Assembly (NCBI GenBank): GCA_031282605.1
Contig: JAITDK010000198.1
Span: 1 to 5,449 of the forward strand
DNA length: 5,449 nt
Reading direction: 5' to 3'
DNA from: Oscillospiraceae bacterium
GTDB taxonomy: Bacteria > Bacillota > Clostridia > Christensenellales > Aristaeellaceae
The notes beneath the pieces were generated by a model that saw nothing but the letters and a program-made list of their open reading frames with translations, did no database searches and was not told the origin of the DNA. Of this stretch, positions 1 to 5,313 are shown in pieces. The position numbers and the translations under genes were made by a program. Positions within the stretch are counted from its first letter, which is position 1. Each line of letters starts with the position of its first letter.

Positions 1-4
1 ATCA

Positions 5-982
5 CTATATTGAGTAATTCCAGACCGCTTCTTCACGGCGTTCGCCGCACTCAGAGGCCGCGACGGGCTGCATCGTGCCCAGATCATATGGCGTTTCCTG
101 ATAGACGAAGTAGTTTAGCCAGTTCTGGAACAACAGGCTGGCGTGTGACCGCCATCGAACCATGGGCGGCTTGGTGTCGTCGTCGGCGGGGTAGTAATGG
201 CGGGGTTTCTCAATGGGCATACCCTTCGCCAGGTCGCGCCGATACTCCTTGTCCAGCGTGTCCGCGTCATATTCGCTATGTCCGGTCGCGAACACACGCC
301 GCCCGTCGCGGCTGGCGACCAGTCCGACGCCGGATTCCTCGGATACGGCCAGCACGTTCAGGTCAGGACACGCGTACAGCGCGGACTCGTTGACCGCCGT
401 ATGACGGCTGACCGGGATATAATACGCGTCGTCAAACCCGCGCATCAACGGATTGTTCCTATCGCGCACGCGGTGTTCGAACACGCCGAACATCTTGCGG
501 GGCAGCTCTATCTTGCCTATCCGGTAGTGATGGAACAGCGCGGCTTGCGCGGCCCAGCATATGTACAGCGTGCTGTACACGTTGCGGTCGGCCCAGTCCA
601 TTATCATGCGCAGCTCGTCCCAGTAGCGCACGTCCTCAAAGTCCATCAATTCAACGGGCGCGCCGGTTATTATAAACCCGTCGTATAACTCGTTCCGCGC
701 CTCGTCGAACGTCTTGTAAAACGTGTCCAGGTGGGTTTGCGAGGTATTGGTCGAGGCATAGCTGGCCGTGCGCAGCAGGGTTATCTCCACCTGCAGCGGG
801 GTGTTGCCTATCAGGCGTAACAGCTGGGTTTCCGTCGCCTCCTTGGTGGGCATCAGGTTGAGTATGGCTATCTTCAGCGGACGGATGTCCTGAGACGCCG
901 AGCGGCGCTCGGTCATCACGAATATATTCTCCTGGGCCAATATACGCGTAGCGGGCAGCGCGTCGGGTATCTTGACGGGCAT
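5..982 (-). CDS. metA: Homoserine O-acetyltransferase (MetA family)
   Basis: Complete 325-residue protein of the MetA family, which acylates the hydroxyl of L-homoserine in the first committed step of methionine synthesis in the cytoplasm. The length is typical. The family signatures are present: LNLMPTK around Lys47, the nucleophile Cys142 in ICWAAQAA, and His235/Glu237 in GHSEYD, forming the Cys-His-Glu triad. The residue after TGAPV is Glu111. In characterised MetA proteins Glu at this position goes with acetyl-CoA use and Gly (as in E. coli) with succinyl-CoA, so I infer an acetyltransferase despite the historical name. The ATG at 982 is preceded by GGAGG (989-993) with 6-base spacing. 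The stop is TAG at 5-7. It is transcribed away from the deacetylase gene. The leader is too short to hold a SAM riboswitch. Family call is near certain; acyl-donor specificity is likely. Confidence 0.97.
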   Translation of the reverse strand: MPVKIPDALPATRILAQENIFVMTERRSASQDIRPLKIAILNLMPTKEATETQLLRLIGNTPLQVEITLLRTASYASTNTSQTHLDTFYKTFDEARNELYDGFIITGAPVELMDFEDVRYWDELRMIMDWADRNVYSTLYICWAAQAALFHHYRIGKIELPRKMFGVFEHRVRDRNNPLMRGFDDAYYIPVSRHTAVNESALYACPDLNVLAVSEESGVGLVASRDGRRVFATGHSEYDADTLDKEYRRDLAKGMPIEKPRHYYPADDDTKPPMVRWRSHASLLFQNWLNYFVYQETPYDLGTMQPVAASECGERREEAVWNYSI

Positions 983-1046
983 CTAATTCCTCCAGACACA
1001 TATGAATTTGATCCGATATCAAGTTCGCGGGATTAACTCGCGGCGC

Positions 1047-1074
1047 TTGCAAGTCTTATTGTATGCAGTATTGT
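1047..1074 (+). promoter_or_regulatory. Candidate promoter of the deacetylase cluster
   Basis: TTGCAA (1047-1052), a 16-base spacer and TATTGT (1069-1074; 4 of 6 matches) face the deacetylase. The elements physically overlap the proposed metA promoter, so the two could not be bound by polymerase at the same time. A second -10-like hexamer, TGTAAT (1088-1093), lacks a matching -35. Moderate to weak support. Confidence 0.3.
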
Positions 1075-1086
1075 GTTTGCGCGCAA
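1058..1086 (-). promoter_or_regulatory. Candidate metA promoter
   Basis: Read on the minus strand: TTGCGC (1081-1086), a 17-base spacer, then TACAAT (1058-1063). The -10 matches the sigma-A consensus at 5 of 6 positions; the -35 matches only its TTG. Transcription would start near 1051, giving a leader of about 70 bases before the metA ATG. The -35 lies inside the 10-base palindrome TTGCGCGCAA (1077-1086), a possible regulator site. Inferred from sequence only. Confidence 0.45.
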
Positions 1087-1109
1087 GTGTAATCAAAGCA
1101 TATGAGGCT

Positions 1110-1114
1110 GGAGG
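1110..1114 (+). promoter_or_regulatory. Ribosome binding site choosing ATG 1124 for the deacetylase
   Basis: GGAGG at 1110-1114 stands 9 bases before ATG 1124 but only 3 bases before the in-frame GTG 1118. The spacing argues for the ATG, two codons downstream of the longest reading frame. Confidence 0.7.
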
Positions 1115-1123
1115 ATAGTGGCA

Positions 1124-2065
1124 ATGGCGTACCGGCGGCGGAATATTCGGGACAAGCGCGGACGCGCGGTTATATTAATGGCATGGTTGACGCTGCTGTG
1201 CGCGTTCGCGCCGACCGCGTTCGCGCGCCTCGCTGTGGACGCCTTAGACGGCGGCGCCATGCCGCCCGCCGCGAATCTTAACACACCGTGGGAAGGGGAC
1301 GCCGTATCCGAGGCTGAGGACACGAGGCTGGGGTTTTATGGCGGCGCAGATACCGCCGACAGGCTTTTTTCGTTTACGGCGTCTCCGCTGGATCATGAGG
1401 TAATCGATCCGCCGCTGTACGCCGCGTCGTTCTCGCGAGAACCGCTGCCGCCGAGCGCCGCGACCATGCGGGTCGCGCTCACGTTCGACGACGGACCGTC
1501 GGCATACACCAATCGGATATTGGATACGCTGGAACGCTACGGCGCGAAGGCGACGTTCTGCGTGCTGGGCAGCCGCGTGAACAACTACGCGTCCACGGTC
1601 GAGCGCGCGAGCCGGATGGGATGCGAGATTATCGGTCACTCGTGGAGCCACAAGGCGCTGACCAGCCTCACCTTAGACGAAATCGAGGACGACATCAGCC
1701 GCACGGCCAGCGTGATTAAAAGGGTGACGGGCACGGCGCCCAAACTATTCCGACCGCCGTACGGCAGCGTCAACGACGACGTTCGCTTGGCGGCGCGGCG
1801 TCAAGGCGCGGCTATAATCATGTGGTCGGTGGATACGCTGGATTGGTCCAGCCGCAATGCCGACAGGGTATACAACGCAATCATGAGCGAGGTCAAGGAC
1901 GGCTCGATCATACTGTGCCACGACATGTACGCCACGACCGCCGCCGCGGTCAACCTGGCGGTACCGGAGTTGATAAAGCGAGGGTATCAGCTGGTGACGG
2001 TGTCAGAATTATTAGGGTTTGACGAGAATGGGGTTACAGCGGGGGTGACTTATCGTAACAAATAG
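1124..2065 (+). CDS. Secreted polysaccharide deacetylase (NodB homology domain)
   Basis: A 313-residue protein starting at ATG 1124. The N-terminus is a classical Sec signal: basic residues RRR..DKRGR, a hydrophobic stretch at about residues 16-31, and a likely cleavage site after PTAFA near residue 35. A low-complexity linker follows to about residue 115. The NodB domain (about 116-300) shows all five catalytic motifs: TFDDGP (120-125, with the base Asp122 and metal ligand Asp123), HSWSH (172-176, zinc-binding histidines), RPPYGS (210-215), DTLDWS (237-242) and LCHDM (265-269, catalytic His266). Proteins of this family remove N-acetyl groups from extracellular polymers such as peptidoglycan or chitin-like oligosaccharides in a metal-dependent way; the substrate here cannot be told. 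It is the first gene of a plus-strand cluster, ending 13 bases before the broken oxidoreductase. An active enzyme is expected. Confidence 0.93.
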   Translation: MAYRRRNIRDKRGRAVILMAWLTLLCAFAPTAFARLAVDALDGGAMPPAANLNTPWEGDAVSEAEDTRLGFYGGADTADRLFSFTASPLDHEVIDPPLYAASFSREPLPPSAATMRVALTFDDGPSAYTNRILDTLERYGAKATFCVLGSRVNNYASTVERASRMGCEIIGHSWSHKALTSLTLDEIEDDISRTASVIKRVTGTAPKLFRPPYGSVNDDVRLAARRQGAAIIMWSVDTLDWSSRNADRVYNAIMSEVKDGSIILCHDMYATTAAAVNLAVPELIKRGYQLVTVSELLGFDENGVTAGVTYRNK

Positions 2066-2078
2066 AGGGGTGAAGGCG

Positions 2079-2311
2079 ATGAATGGGGTAATGAAAACCG
2101 CCGTTATTCACGGCAGTCCCCGTAACGGCAACACATACAAGGCGATGCGTATTTTCATGGATGAACTGGCGCTGCACGGCGGCGGGCGTATATTTCCACG
2201 GTGGTTATGTATTATATGTCGAGGTTTATCATCAGGAAGTATGTTGGGGAGAACGGATATCCGTACAAGTATTGGGGTAAACGCGGATGGTTTGGAAGGA
2301 GACCGTTTTGA
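2079..2311 (+). pseudogene. NADPH-dependent FMN reductase-like oxidoreductase, internally deleted
   Basis: From ATG 2079 (GAGGGG at 2065-2070, spacing 8) the frame encodes MKTAVIHGSPRNGNTYKA and then FMDELALHG, the first strand and phosphate-binding loop of flavodoxin-fold NAD(P)H oxidoreductases. After about residue 35 the same frame (open to TAG 2316-2318) turns into sequence without family likeness. A second frame, from about 2189 to TGA 2309-2311, encodes YISTVVMYYMSRFI and then NGYPYKYWGKRGWFGRRPF, which resembles the C-terminal tail of the same family as I know it. Intact members are about 180-240 residues, so roughly 100-160 central residues, including most of the FMN and partner-binding surface, are missing and the two ends are out of register. 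The join falls in GGCGGCGGGCG around 2178-2188, a place prone to slippage or deletion. A functional protein is unlikely. GTG 2070 and ATG 2091 are alternative starts. Confidence 0.75.
2296..2301 (+). promoter_or_regulatory. Ribosome binding site for the 84-residue protein
   Basis: AAGGAG at 2296-2301 lies 9 bases before ATG 2311. It sits inside the last codons of the oxidoreductase remnant. It supports ATG 2311 over the in-frame upstream ATG 2287, which has no comparable site. Confidence 0.65.
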
Positions 2312-2565
2312 TGGATAGGAACCTTGATATCACGCTGACATTTGAACTAAAGGAAATCACGTCCCGTGTAAAATCCGCCGCAAACGACGAGTCCGCGCGC
2401 AAAGCGCTCCCGCCCGCCTTCGCCGAGATCGACTGGTCCGACGCGGACGAACTCTCCGACGCGCTGTTCGAGGCCATTGTAGAAACCGTCGCCGCGGCGC
2501 ACGGGTTTGATGACGAGCGGATCGCGCGACTTGGGCTGCTGGCCGATCAGGTTATCGACATCTGA
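2311..2565 (+). CDS. Small acidic protein of unknown function
   Basis: An 84-residue protein, MDRNLDITLTFELKEIT..., ending DQVIDI. I do not recognise a family. It is strongly acidic and looks mainly helical: a short strand-like start (DITLTFEL), a charged helix (KEITSRVKSAANDESARKAL), then helices around ADELSDALFEAIVETVAAA and DDERIARLGLLADQ. There is no signal peptide, membrane segment or cysteine, so a small soluble cytoplasmic protein is expected. Its ATG shares a base with the TGA of the oxidoreductase remnant (TGATG at 2309-2313), an arrangement typical of translational coupling, so the two genes were probably co-translated before the upstream gene decayed. Codon use in the second half is GC-rich at third positions like the neighbouring genes, which favours a real gene. 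It has kept an open frame although its partner is broken. Confidence 0.65.
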   Translation: MDRNLDITLTFELKEITSRVKSAANDESARKALPPAFAEIDWSDADELSDALFEAIVETVAAAHGFDDERIARLGLLADQVIDI

Positions 2566-2601
2566 ACTATGTAAATACGGCGAGGGGGGCGGATTCTCCC
2601 G

Positions 2602-3027
2602 TCATTTCCATTTGAACAGCACCAGCCCGCCCGCGAGCAGCGCCAGTCCGGCGAACTGCTGCCAGTGAAAGGCGGTTCTTTCCGTACCCATCCAGCCCAT
2701 GCCGTCTATCAGCGCAGCTACGATCAACTGCGCGATCAATATGGTTGTGACCGCCAGCGTGGGACTGAGTGCCTTCATGCCCAGCATGACCGTTATCGTG
2801 ATCAGCAGGCCTAACGCGCCGCCCAGCAGGTATCCCTTGTTCACCTGCGTAATCTGGCCAAACTGACCCTTGCCGAATATCCACAGCGCGATAAACGACA
2901 GCAGGAACGCCGTGCCCTGCACGTATACGTTCGACTCATACAAGCCGATTTTTTCGCTTAGGCGCGTATTCATCACGCCCTGCACGCTCATCGCTGCGCC
3001 CGCTATAGCCGCAAACAGCCAGCCCAT
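2602..3027 (-). CDS. YdcZ-type DMT superfamily membrane protein
   Basis: A 141-residue, very hydrophobic protein with about five membrane segments (about 2-19, 33-52, 66-85, 90-110, 123-138). It matches the small YdcZ/DUF606 group of the drug/metabolite transporter superfamily in length and pattern. Supporting motifs are GAAMSVQGVMNTRLSEKIG at the first helix, GGALGLLITITVMLGMKALSPT at the third, and the closing GLALLAGGLVLFKWK. These proteins are half-size DMT units thought to work as oligomers; the substrate is unknown. The ATG at 3027 has AAGGGGG (3036-3042) 8 bases upstream. It converges on the plus cluster, leaving 36 bases between the stops. It may have its own promoter (TATAAT at 3085-3090) or be read from the RNA gene upstream. 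Confidence 0.88.
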   Translation of the reverse strand: MGWLFAAIAGAAMSVQGVMNTRLSEKIGLYESNVYVQGTAFLLSFIALWIFGKGQFGQITQVNKGYLLGGALGLLITITVMLGMKALSPTLAVTTILIAQLIVAALIDGMGWMGTERTAFHWQQFAGLALLAGGLVLFKWK

Positions 3028-3084
3028 TCAGTCAGCCCCCTTAAAAGATAGATTTGGGTTAGGTTATGAATGCATTAGAATCAT

Positions 3085-3113
3085 ATTATAGTGGCGCTGG
3101 AACCGCCACATAG
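3085..3113 (-). promoter_or_regulatory. Candidate promoter of the DMT gene with an embedded inverted repeat
   Basis: On the minus strand a perfect TATAAT lies at 3085-3090, about 60 bases before the ATG. No good -35 is found at 16-18 bases; CTATGT at 3108-3113 is the best. The spacer is almost filled by the inverted repeat GTGGCG (3091-3096) / CGCCAC (3104-3109) with a 7-base gap, which could be an operator. A weak -35 plus an operator-like repeat would fit an activator- or repressor-dependent promoter; this is inference. Confidence 0.4.
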
Positions 3114-3117
3114 CCGC

Positions 3118-3336
3118 ATTGAAATAAAAGAGCGGCTCGAAGGCCGCTCTTAAGGCGGGATCGCGAACTGAATCATCAGGTGAATCAATTCGGTCCATCA
3201 AAGCAATCGCGATCCCGTACAAGATGGTTCACTCATCCACCTATAACCCGATCTCCCGCACAGAGCCATGAAGGCCGCGCAAAACTATCGGCGTACGTTC
3301 TGTTGATCGCCTGCGATGATTCTTTGACCATCACTT
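3118..3336 (-). ncRNA. Candidate structured small RNA, possibly 6S-like
   Basis: A region of about 350 bases without a convincing protein gene lies between the DUF3048 terminator (3403-3440) and the DMT gene. On the minus strand it has an extended -10 promoter (3343-3351) and a strong terminator (3128-3151), so a free transcript of about 215 nt is expected. Its 3' part forms an 11-bp perfect stem, 3207-3217 with 3156-3166. The same 3207-3214 stretch can pair instead with the 5' part: 3318-3327 with 3198-3208, and 3305-3310 with 3209-3214. That second fold is a rod enclosing an open region with GCCGAT at 3287-3292, about 45-50 nt from the start. In E. coli 6S RNA a GCCGAU ends at U44, the start point for product RNA synthesis. 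Rod shape, length and this block suggest a 6S RNA that sequesters RNA polymerase, but I cannot confirm it. A riboswitch-like leader for the DMT gene is the main alternative. Confidence 0.5.
3128..3151 (-). terminator. Rho-independent terminator of the small RNA
   Basis: A perfect 9-bp stem, AAGAGCGGC / GCCGCTCTT, with a 6-base loop. On the minus strand it is followed by TTATTTC, so the helix runs into a T-rich tail. It has no T-tract on the plus strand. It lies about 100 bases before the DMT start and could also act as an attenuator. Confidence 0.75.
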
Positions 3337-3342
3337 GCCTCG

Positions 3343-3351
3343 ATCATATCA
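3343..3351 (-). promoter_or_regulatory. Extended -10 promoter for the small RNA
   Basis: The minus strand reads TGA followed by TATGAT (5 of 6 matches), the TGn extended -10 form, with no good -35. The start of transcription would be near 3336. Confidence 0.4.
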
Positions 3352-3401
3352 TGCCCTGATTCGAGCGGTTTATGCGCGGGTCTAATTAAAAAAGTCTAAT
3401 C

Positions 3402-3440
3402 GAAAAAAAGAAAAAGCGCCGCCCATATCGGACGGCGCTT
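3402..3440 (-). terminator. Rho-independent terminator of the DUF3048 gene
   Basis: An 8-bp stem AAGCGCCG (3414-3421) / CGGCGCTT (3433-3440), extended by two pairs past one mismatch. On the minus strand it is followed by a long T-tract (TTTTTCTTTTTTT, to about 3403). It begins 34 bases after the DUF3048 stop. A second small hairpin, AACCAG (3452-3457) / CTGGTT (3461-3466), lies between the stop and the terminator. Confidence 0.88.
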
Positions 3441-3473
3441 CGAGTTCTTCGAACCAGACCCTGGTTATGGGCG

Positions 3474-4676
3474 TTACTCTTCGCCCAGGTTATCCAACTC
3501 GCTGTCGTCGACGTTAATCGGAGCGGTCTCGGCTTCGGTGAGCTTGCTTTCGTCGAACGTATTGGTGATAACGGCGCCATCCTGCCGGGTATATGTGTAG
3601 TCGAGGGTGTTCGCCACTAGCTGAATGAACGTCTTTCCGGGCAGCAGCGGCACCTCGTTACCCATGAAGTCGATAAATACGGTACGGCTGTCGTCGCTGT
3701 TGCGCACCCACTTGCCTTGAATGTGCCGCCCGCCGATGAACATGTCGGCCAGACCCTCGCCGACCAACTCATACACCGGCCGAGAGGATGTGTTGTTGAA
3801 GAACATCAGCTTTACGCGCTGCACAATGACGTTTGACGCGACGATGCGCTTGCCGGTGTAGCCGTCCATCTCCGGCTGGCCGTTGTAGCTGCGTTCGTAG
3901 AGCCGCTGCGCCTCGTTGTATGTATATGTCGGGTTGTAATCTTCGCCGTAGTTGATGTTGACGGCCACGGCGGAGTCATACCCGTTCTGCACCGTGTCGC
4001 TGAACTTGTATGCGTGGTTGCGCGGCGTATAGTCCGGGTAATACTTGGCTGATATGGCGGCCAGATTGGCCGCGGCGTTGTGCGGACTGCGCCGAGCGAA
4101 CTGCCCGGACGTTCTGAACAGCACGTCCTCGTACTTGTTGGTAACGCCGTTGATCTGGAACTTCAGGTCGACGTTATGCTGCTTGAAGTAATCGGATACG
4201 CTGGTGCCAGTCAGCGTCTGCCAGCCCCAGAACACGAACGGGCAATCCCATTCCTGGCGCAGGCTGGCCGAAAACACGCGCGCGGAACGCAGTCCGCCCG
4301 CCATATCGGGCATCGTATCATTATATACCAGCGTATAGCGCGTGTGGGACGGGCCGGAGTATACGGCCTCGTATACTATATCCGCCTCGGACATGTTCCA
4401 GTGCGGCCGCGCCTCCGGCTGGTTGGACATAACCATGATTAGCGGCTTGTATTCCATATTGACCGTGGGCAGGCCGGTAGTGGGCGATATGCCGTAAGGC
4501 ACGGGGTTGTCGCTGTACTGCAATGCGCCTCCGCCCGCCGCGGAGCTGCGTCCGGCGATAGGTACGGCCAGCGCGCCGGTCGCGTTAAGCGCGATCAGTA
4601 TGGCGGTCAGGACGACGCACAGCGTGGTAATCGGAATCGCACGCATAAGGCGGGAATGGGTTCTGCCTGTCCGCAA
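3474..4676 (-). CDS. DUF3048 (YerB-like) secreted protein
   Basis: A 400-residue protein if read from TTG 4676. The N-terminus has a basic region and a hydrophobic stretch at about residues 14-37 (IPITTLCVVLTAILIALNA), with a likely signal peptidase site after GALA. No lipobox cysteine is present, unlike YerB-type lipoproteins, so the protein is probably released or held by its uncleaved segment. The first DUF3048 domain (about 55-200) shows PTTGLP, the EARPHWNMSEADIVYEA stretch, TRYTLVYND and GGLRSARVF, ending in RRSPHNAAAN. The second, mostly beta domain covers about 210-370, with GGRHIQGKWVR near 315-325. An acidic tail closes it. The family is common in Bacillota; its biochemical role is not established. 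Start choice: GGAGG at 4685-4689 stands 8 bases before TTG 4676, whereas the upstream in-frame GTG (4683-4685) overlaps that site. A strong terminator follows the TAA stop, so it ends its own transcript. Confidence 0.9.
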   Translation of the reverse strand: MRTGRTHSRLMRAIPITTLCVVLTAILIALNATGALAVPIAGRSSAAGGGALQYSDNPVPYGISPTTGLPTVNMEYKPLIMVMSNQPEARPHWNMSEADIVYEAVYSGPSHTRYTLVYNDTMPDMAGGLRSARVFSASLRQEWDCPFVFWGWQTLTGTSVSDYFKQHNVDLKFQINGVTNKYEDVLFRTSGQFARRSPHNAAANLAAISAKYYPDYTPRNHAYKFSDTVQNGYDSAVAVNINYGEDYNPTYTYNEAQRLYERSYNGQPEMDGYTGKRIVASNVIVQRVKLMFFNNTSSRPVYELVGEGLADMFIGGRHIQGKWVRNSDDSRTVFIDFMGNEVPLLPGKTFIQLVANTLDYTYTRQDGAVITNTFDESKLTEAETAPINVDDSELDNLGEE

Positions 4677-4684
4677 TGCGTTCA

Positions 4685-4689
4685 CCTCC
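4685..4689 (-). promoter_or_regulatory. Ribosome binding site choosing TTG 4676 for the DUF3048 gene
   Basis: GGAGG on the minus strand, 8 bases before TTG at 4674-4676. Its last G is the first base of the in-frame GTG 4683-4685, so it cannot serve that GTG. The next internal ATG (4644-4646) has no such site. Confidence 0.7.
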
Positions 4690-5073
4690 AGTCGTTTATT
4701 TCGCGGTGTATTTGTTTTTGCTGGGACGGGGTTCTATTCCCGCGCCATCGGATAGCGCAGAGCCATGCCCTGCACCCACACCATATGACGTGTTTTGCGA
4801 TATATTTTCTTCCAAGGGTTTGCAGATTTTACATTTGCGCTTGAGCCTGACGCGGCCGAGGCGTCGACGGGCGTTGAATACTTGACAAAAAACCCATGCG
4901 CCGCGGGCATTTGATTGGTAATATTGGGTGATTCTAGAATATGGCGATCGTTTTCTCAGCGGCAGAATCACGGCGGCGCTTGCCCGGGTATGTTAGCTTT
5001 GCTCTTTAATAATCGTTCACTGCCGGCAGTATTAGGATGCTTCAGCCATACCTTTGCCGCCCTGCGTAACCAT
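4690..5073. other. Intergenic region upstream of the DUF3048 gene
   Basis: I see no convincing gene here. The open frames on both strands lack ribosome binding sites and protein-like composition. Possible signals are a minus-strand -10 TAAAAT (4826-4831) with only a poor -35 (GCGTCA), which could start a leader of about 140 bases for DUF3048; a weak minus-strand terminator at 4886-4909; and plus-strand TTGATT (4911-4916), 18 bases, TAGAAT (4935-4940) with no gene after it. A perfect TTGACA at 4882-4887 (plus) has no -10 at normal spacing and probably reflects the T-tract of the weak terminator read on the other strand. Confidence 0.4.
4886..4909 (-). terminator. Weak candidate terminator on the minus strand
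   Basis: The minus strand reads GCCCGC, a short loop, GC, a two-base bulge and GGGT, followed by a run of six T (shared with the stem end). The stem is short and imperfect. It is in the right place to stop transcripts from the gene at the right edge before the DUF3048 promoter. Confidence 0.3.
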
Positions 5074-5219
5074 GCGATTCCAAATTTAGAATTTTTTGCT
5101 ATAATCCGACCGAATACAATCAGTTTCCCTTTTACGAGACGACGGGGTTTGACCCAAAGCCGTCCGAAAATCGACTGTATGAACCGAATCATATTGATTA
5201 ATCCTGAATTTGGAATCGC
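5074..5219. repeat. 146-base segment bounded by 13-base perfect inverted repeats
   Basis: GCGATTCCAAATT (5074-5086) is repeated inverted at 5207-5219, and 6 of the next 10 inward positions also match. The interior has no gene but holds the hairpin GACGG/CCGTC around 5134-5160 and an outward-looking promoter motif. Such a layout fits a small non-autonomous mobile element (MITE-like) or a long structured RNA. No clear target-site duplication is visible beside it. On the right the repeat end is followed by a second GAATCGC, giving a short tandem copy. Confidence 0.5.
5097..5105 (+). promoter_or_regulatory. Extended -10 promoter motif inside the inverted-repeat segment
   Basis: TGC followed by a perfect TATAAT (5100-5105). 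The best -35 at 16 bases is TTCCAA (5078-5083), within the left repeat. No protein gene follows on the plus strand, so either a short RNA is made or the motif is chance in AT-rich DNA. Confidence 0.35.
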
Positions 5220-5273
5220 TGAATCGCGGGCGAGGGCATGTTTATGAAAGTCGAGATATATGGCTTTCTTACT

Positions 5274-5313
5274 CCCCCTGCCCCTCTCTGCCGCATCGGT
5301 GGCAAAGGGGGGG
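5274..5313. repeat. GC-rich extragenic palindrome
   Basis: TGCCGC (5289-5294) and GTGGCA (5299-5304) form a 6-bp stem with a 4-base loop, flanked by C-runs (5274-5284) and G-runs (5307-5313) that extend the hairpin past a small internal loop. No T-tract follows on either strand, so it is unlikely to be a plain terminator. It resembles repetitive extragenic palindromes. Confidence 0.4.

Noticed and set aside
197..688. Long plus-strand open frames opposite metA and similar frames opposite the deacetylase and DUF3048
   Set aside because: They are antisense shadows of strongly supported genes in GC-rich DNA, without ribosome binding sites or family motifs.
983..1117. SAM riboswitch or T-box upstream of metA
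   Set aside because: None of the conserved blocks are present and the leader after the proposed start is only about 70 bases.
2079..2318. Programmed frameshift to join the two oxidoreductase fragments
   Set aside because: A frameshift could restore the register but not the missing central residues, so a deletion explains it better.
2585..2600. Hairpin GGGGG/CTCCC between the convergent genes as a shared terminator
   Set aside because: Only five pairs including a G-T, and no proper T-tract on either strand.
3190..3206. TGGACC on the minus strand as a T-box motif
   Set aside because: The T-box consensus needs TGGNACCGCG next to an anti-terminator. One base is missing, the following bases do not fit, and the gene downstream is not an aminoacyl-tRNA or amino acid gene of the usual kind.
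3233..3331. 32-residue open frame on the minus strand inside the candidate RNA (ATG at 3329-3331, GAGG upstream)
   Set aside because: Short, no leader-peptide pattern, and it overlaps the pairing regions of the RNA. Could be chance; noted for transcript studies.
4696..4971. 91-residue open frame on the minus strand directly upstream of DUF3048
   Set aside because: GTG start without a ribosome binding site. It reads through the weak terminator; a single CxxC (CKIC) is not enough evidence.
4915..5247. 110-residue open frame on the plus strand
   Set aside because: No ribosome binding site, crosses the inverted repeats, no recognisable motif.
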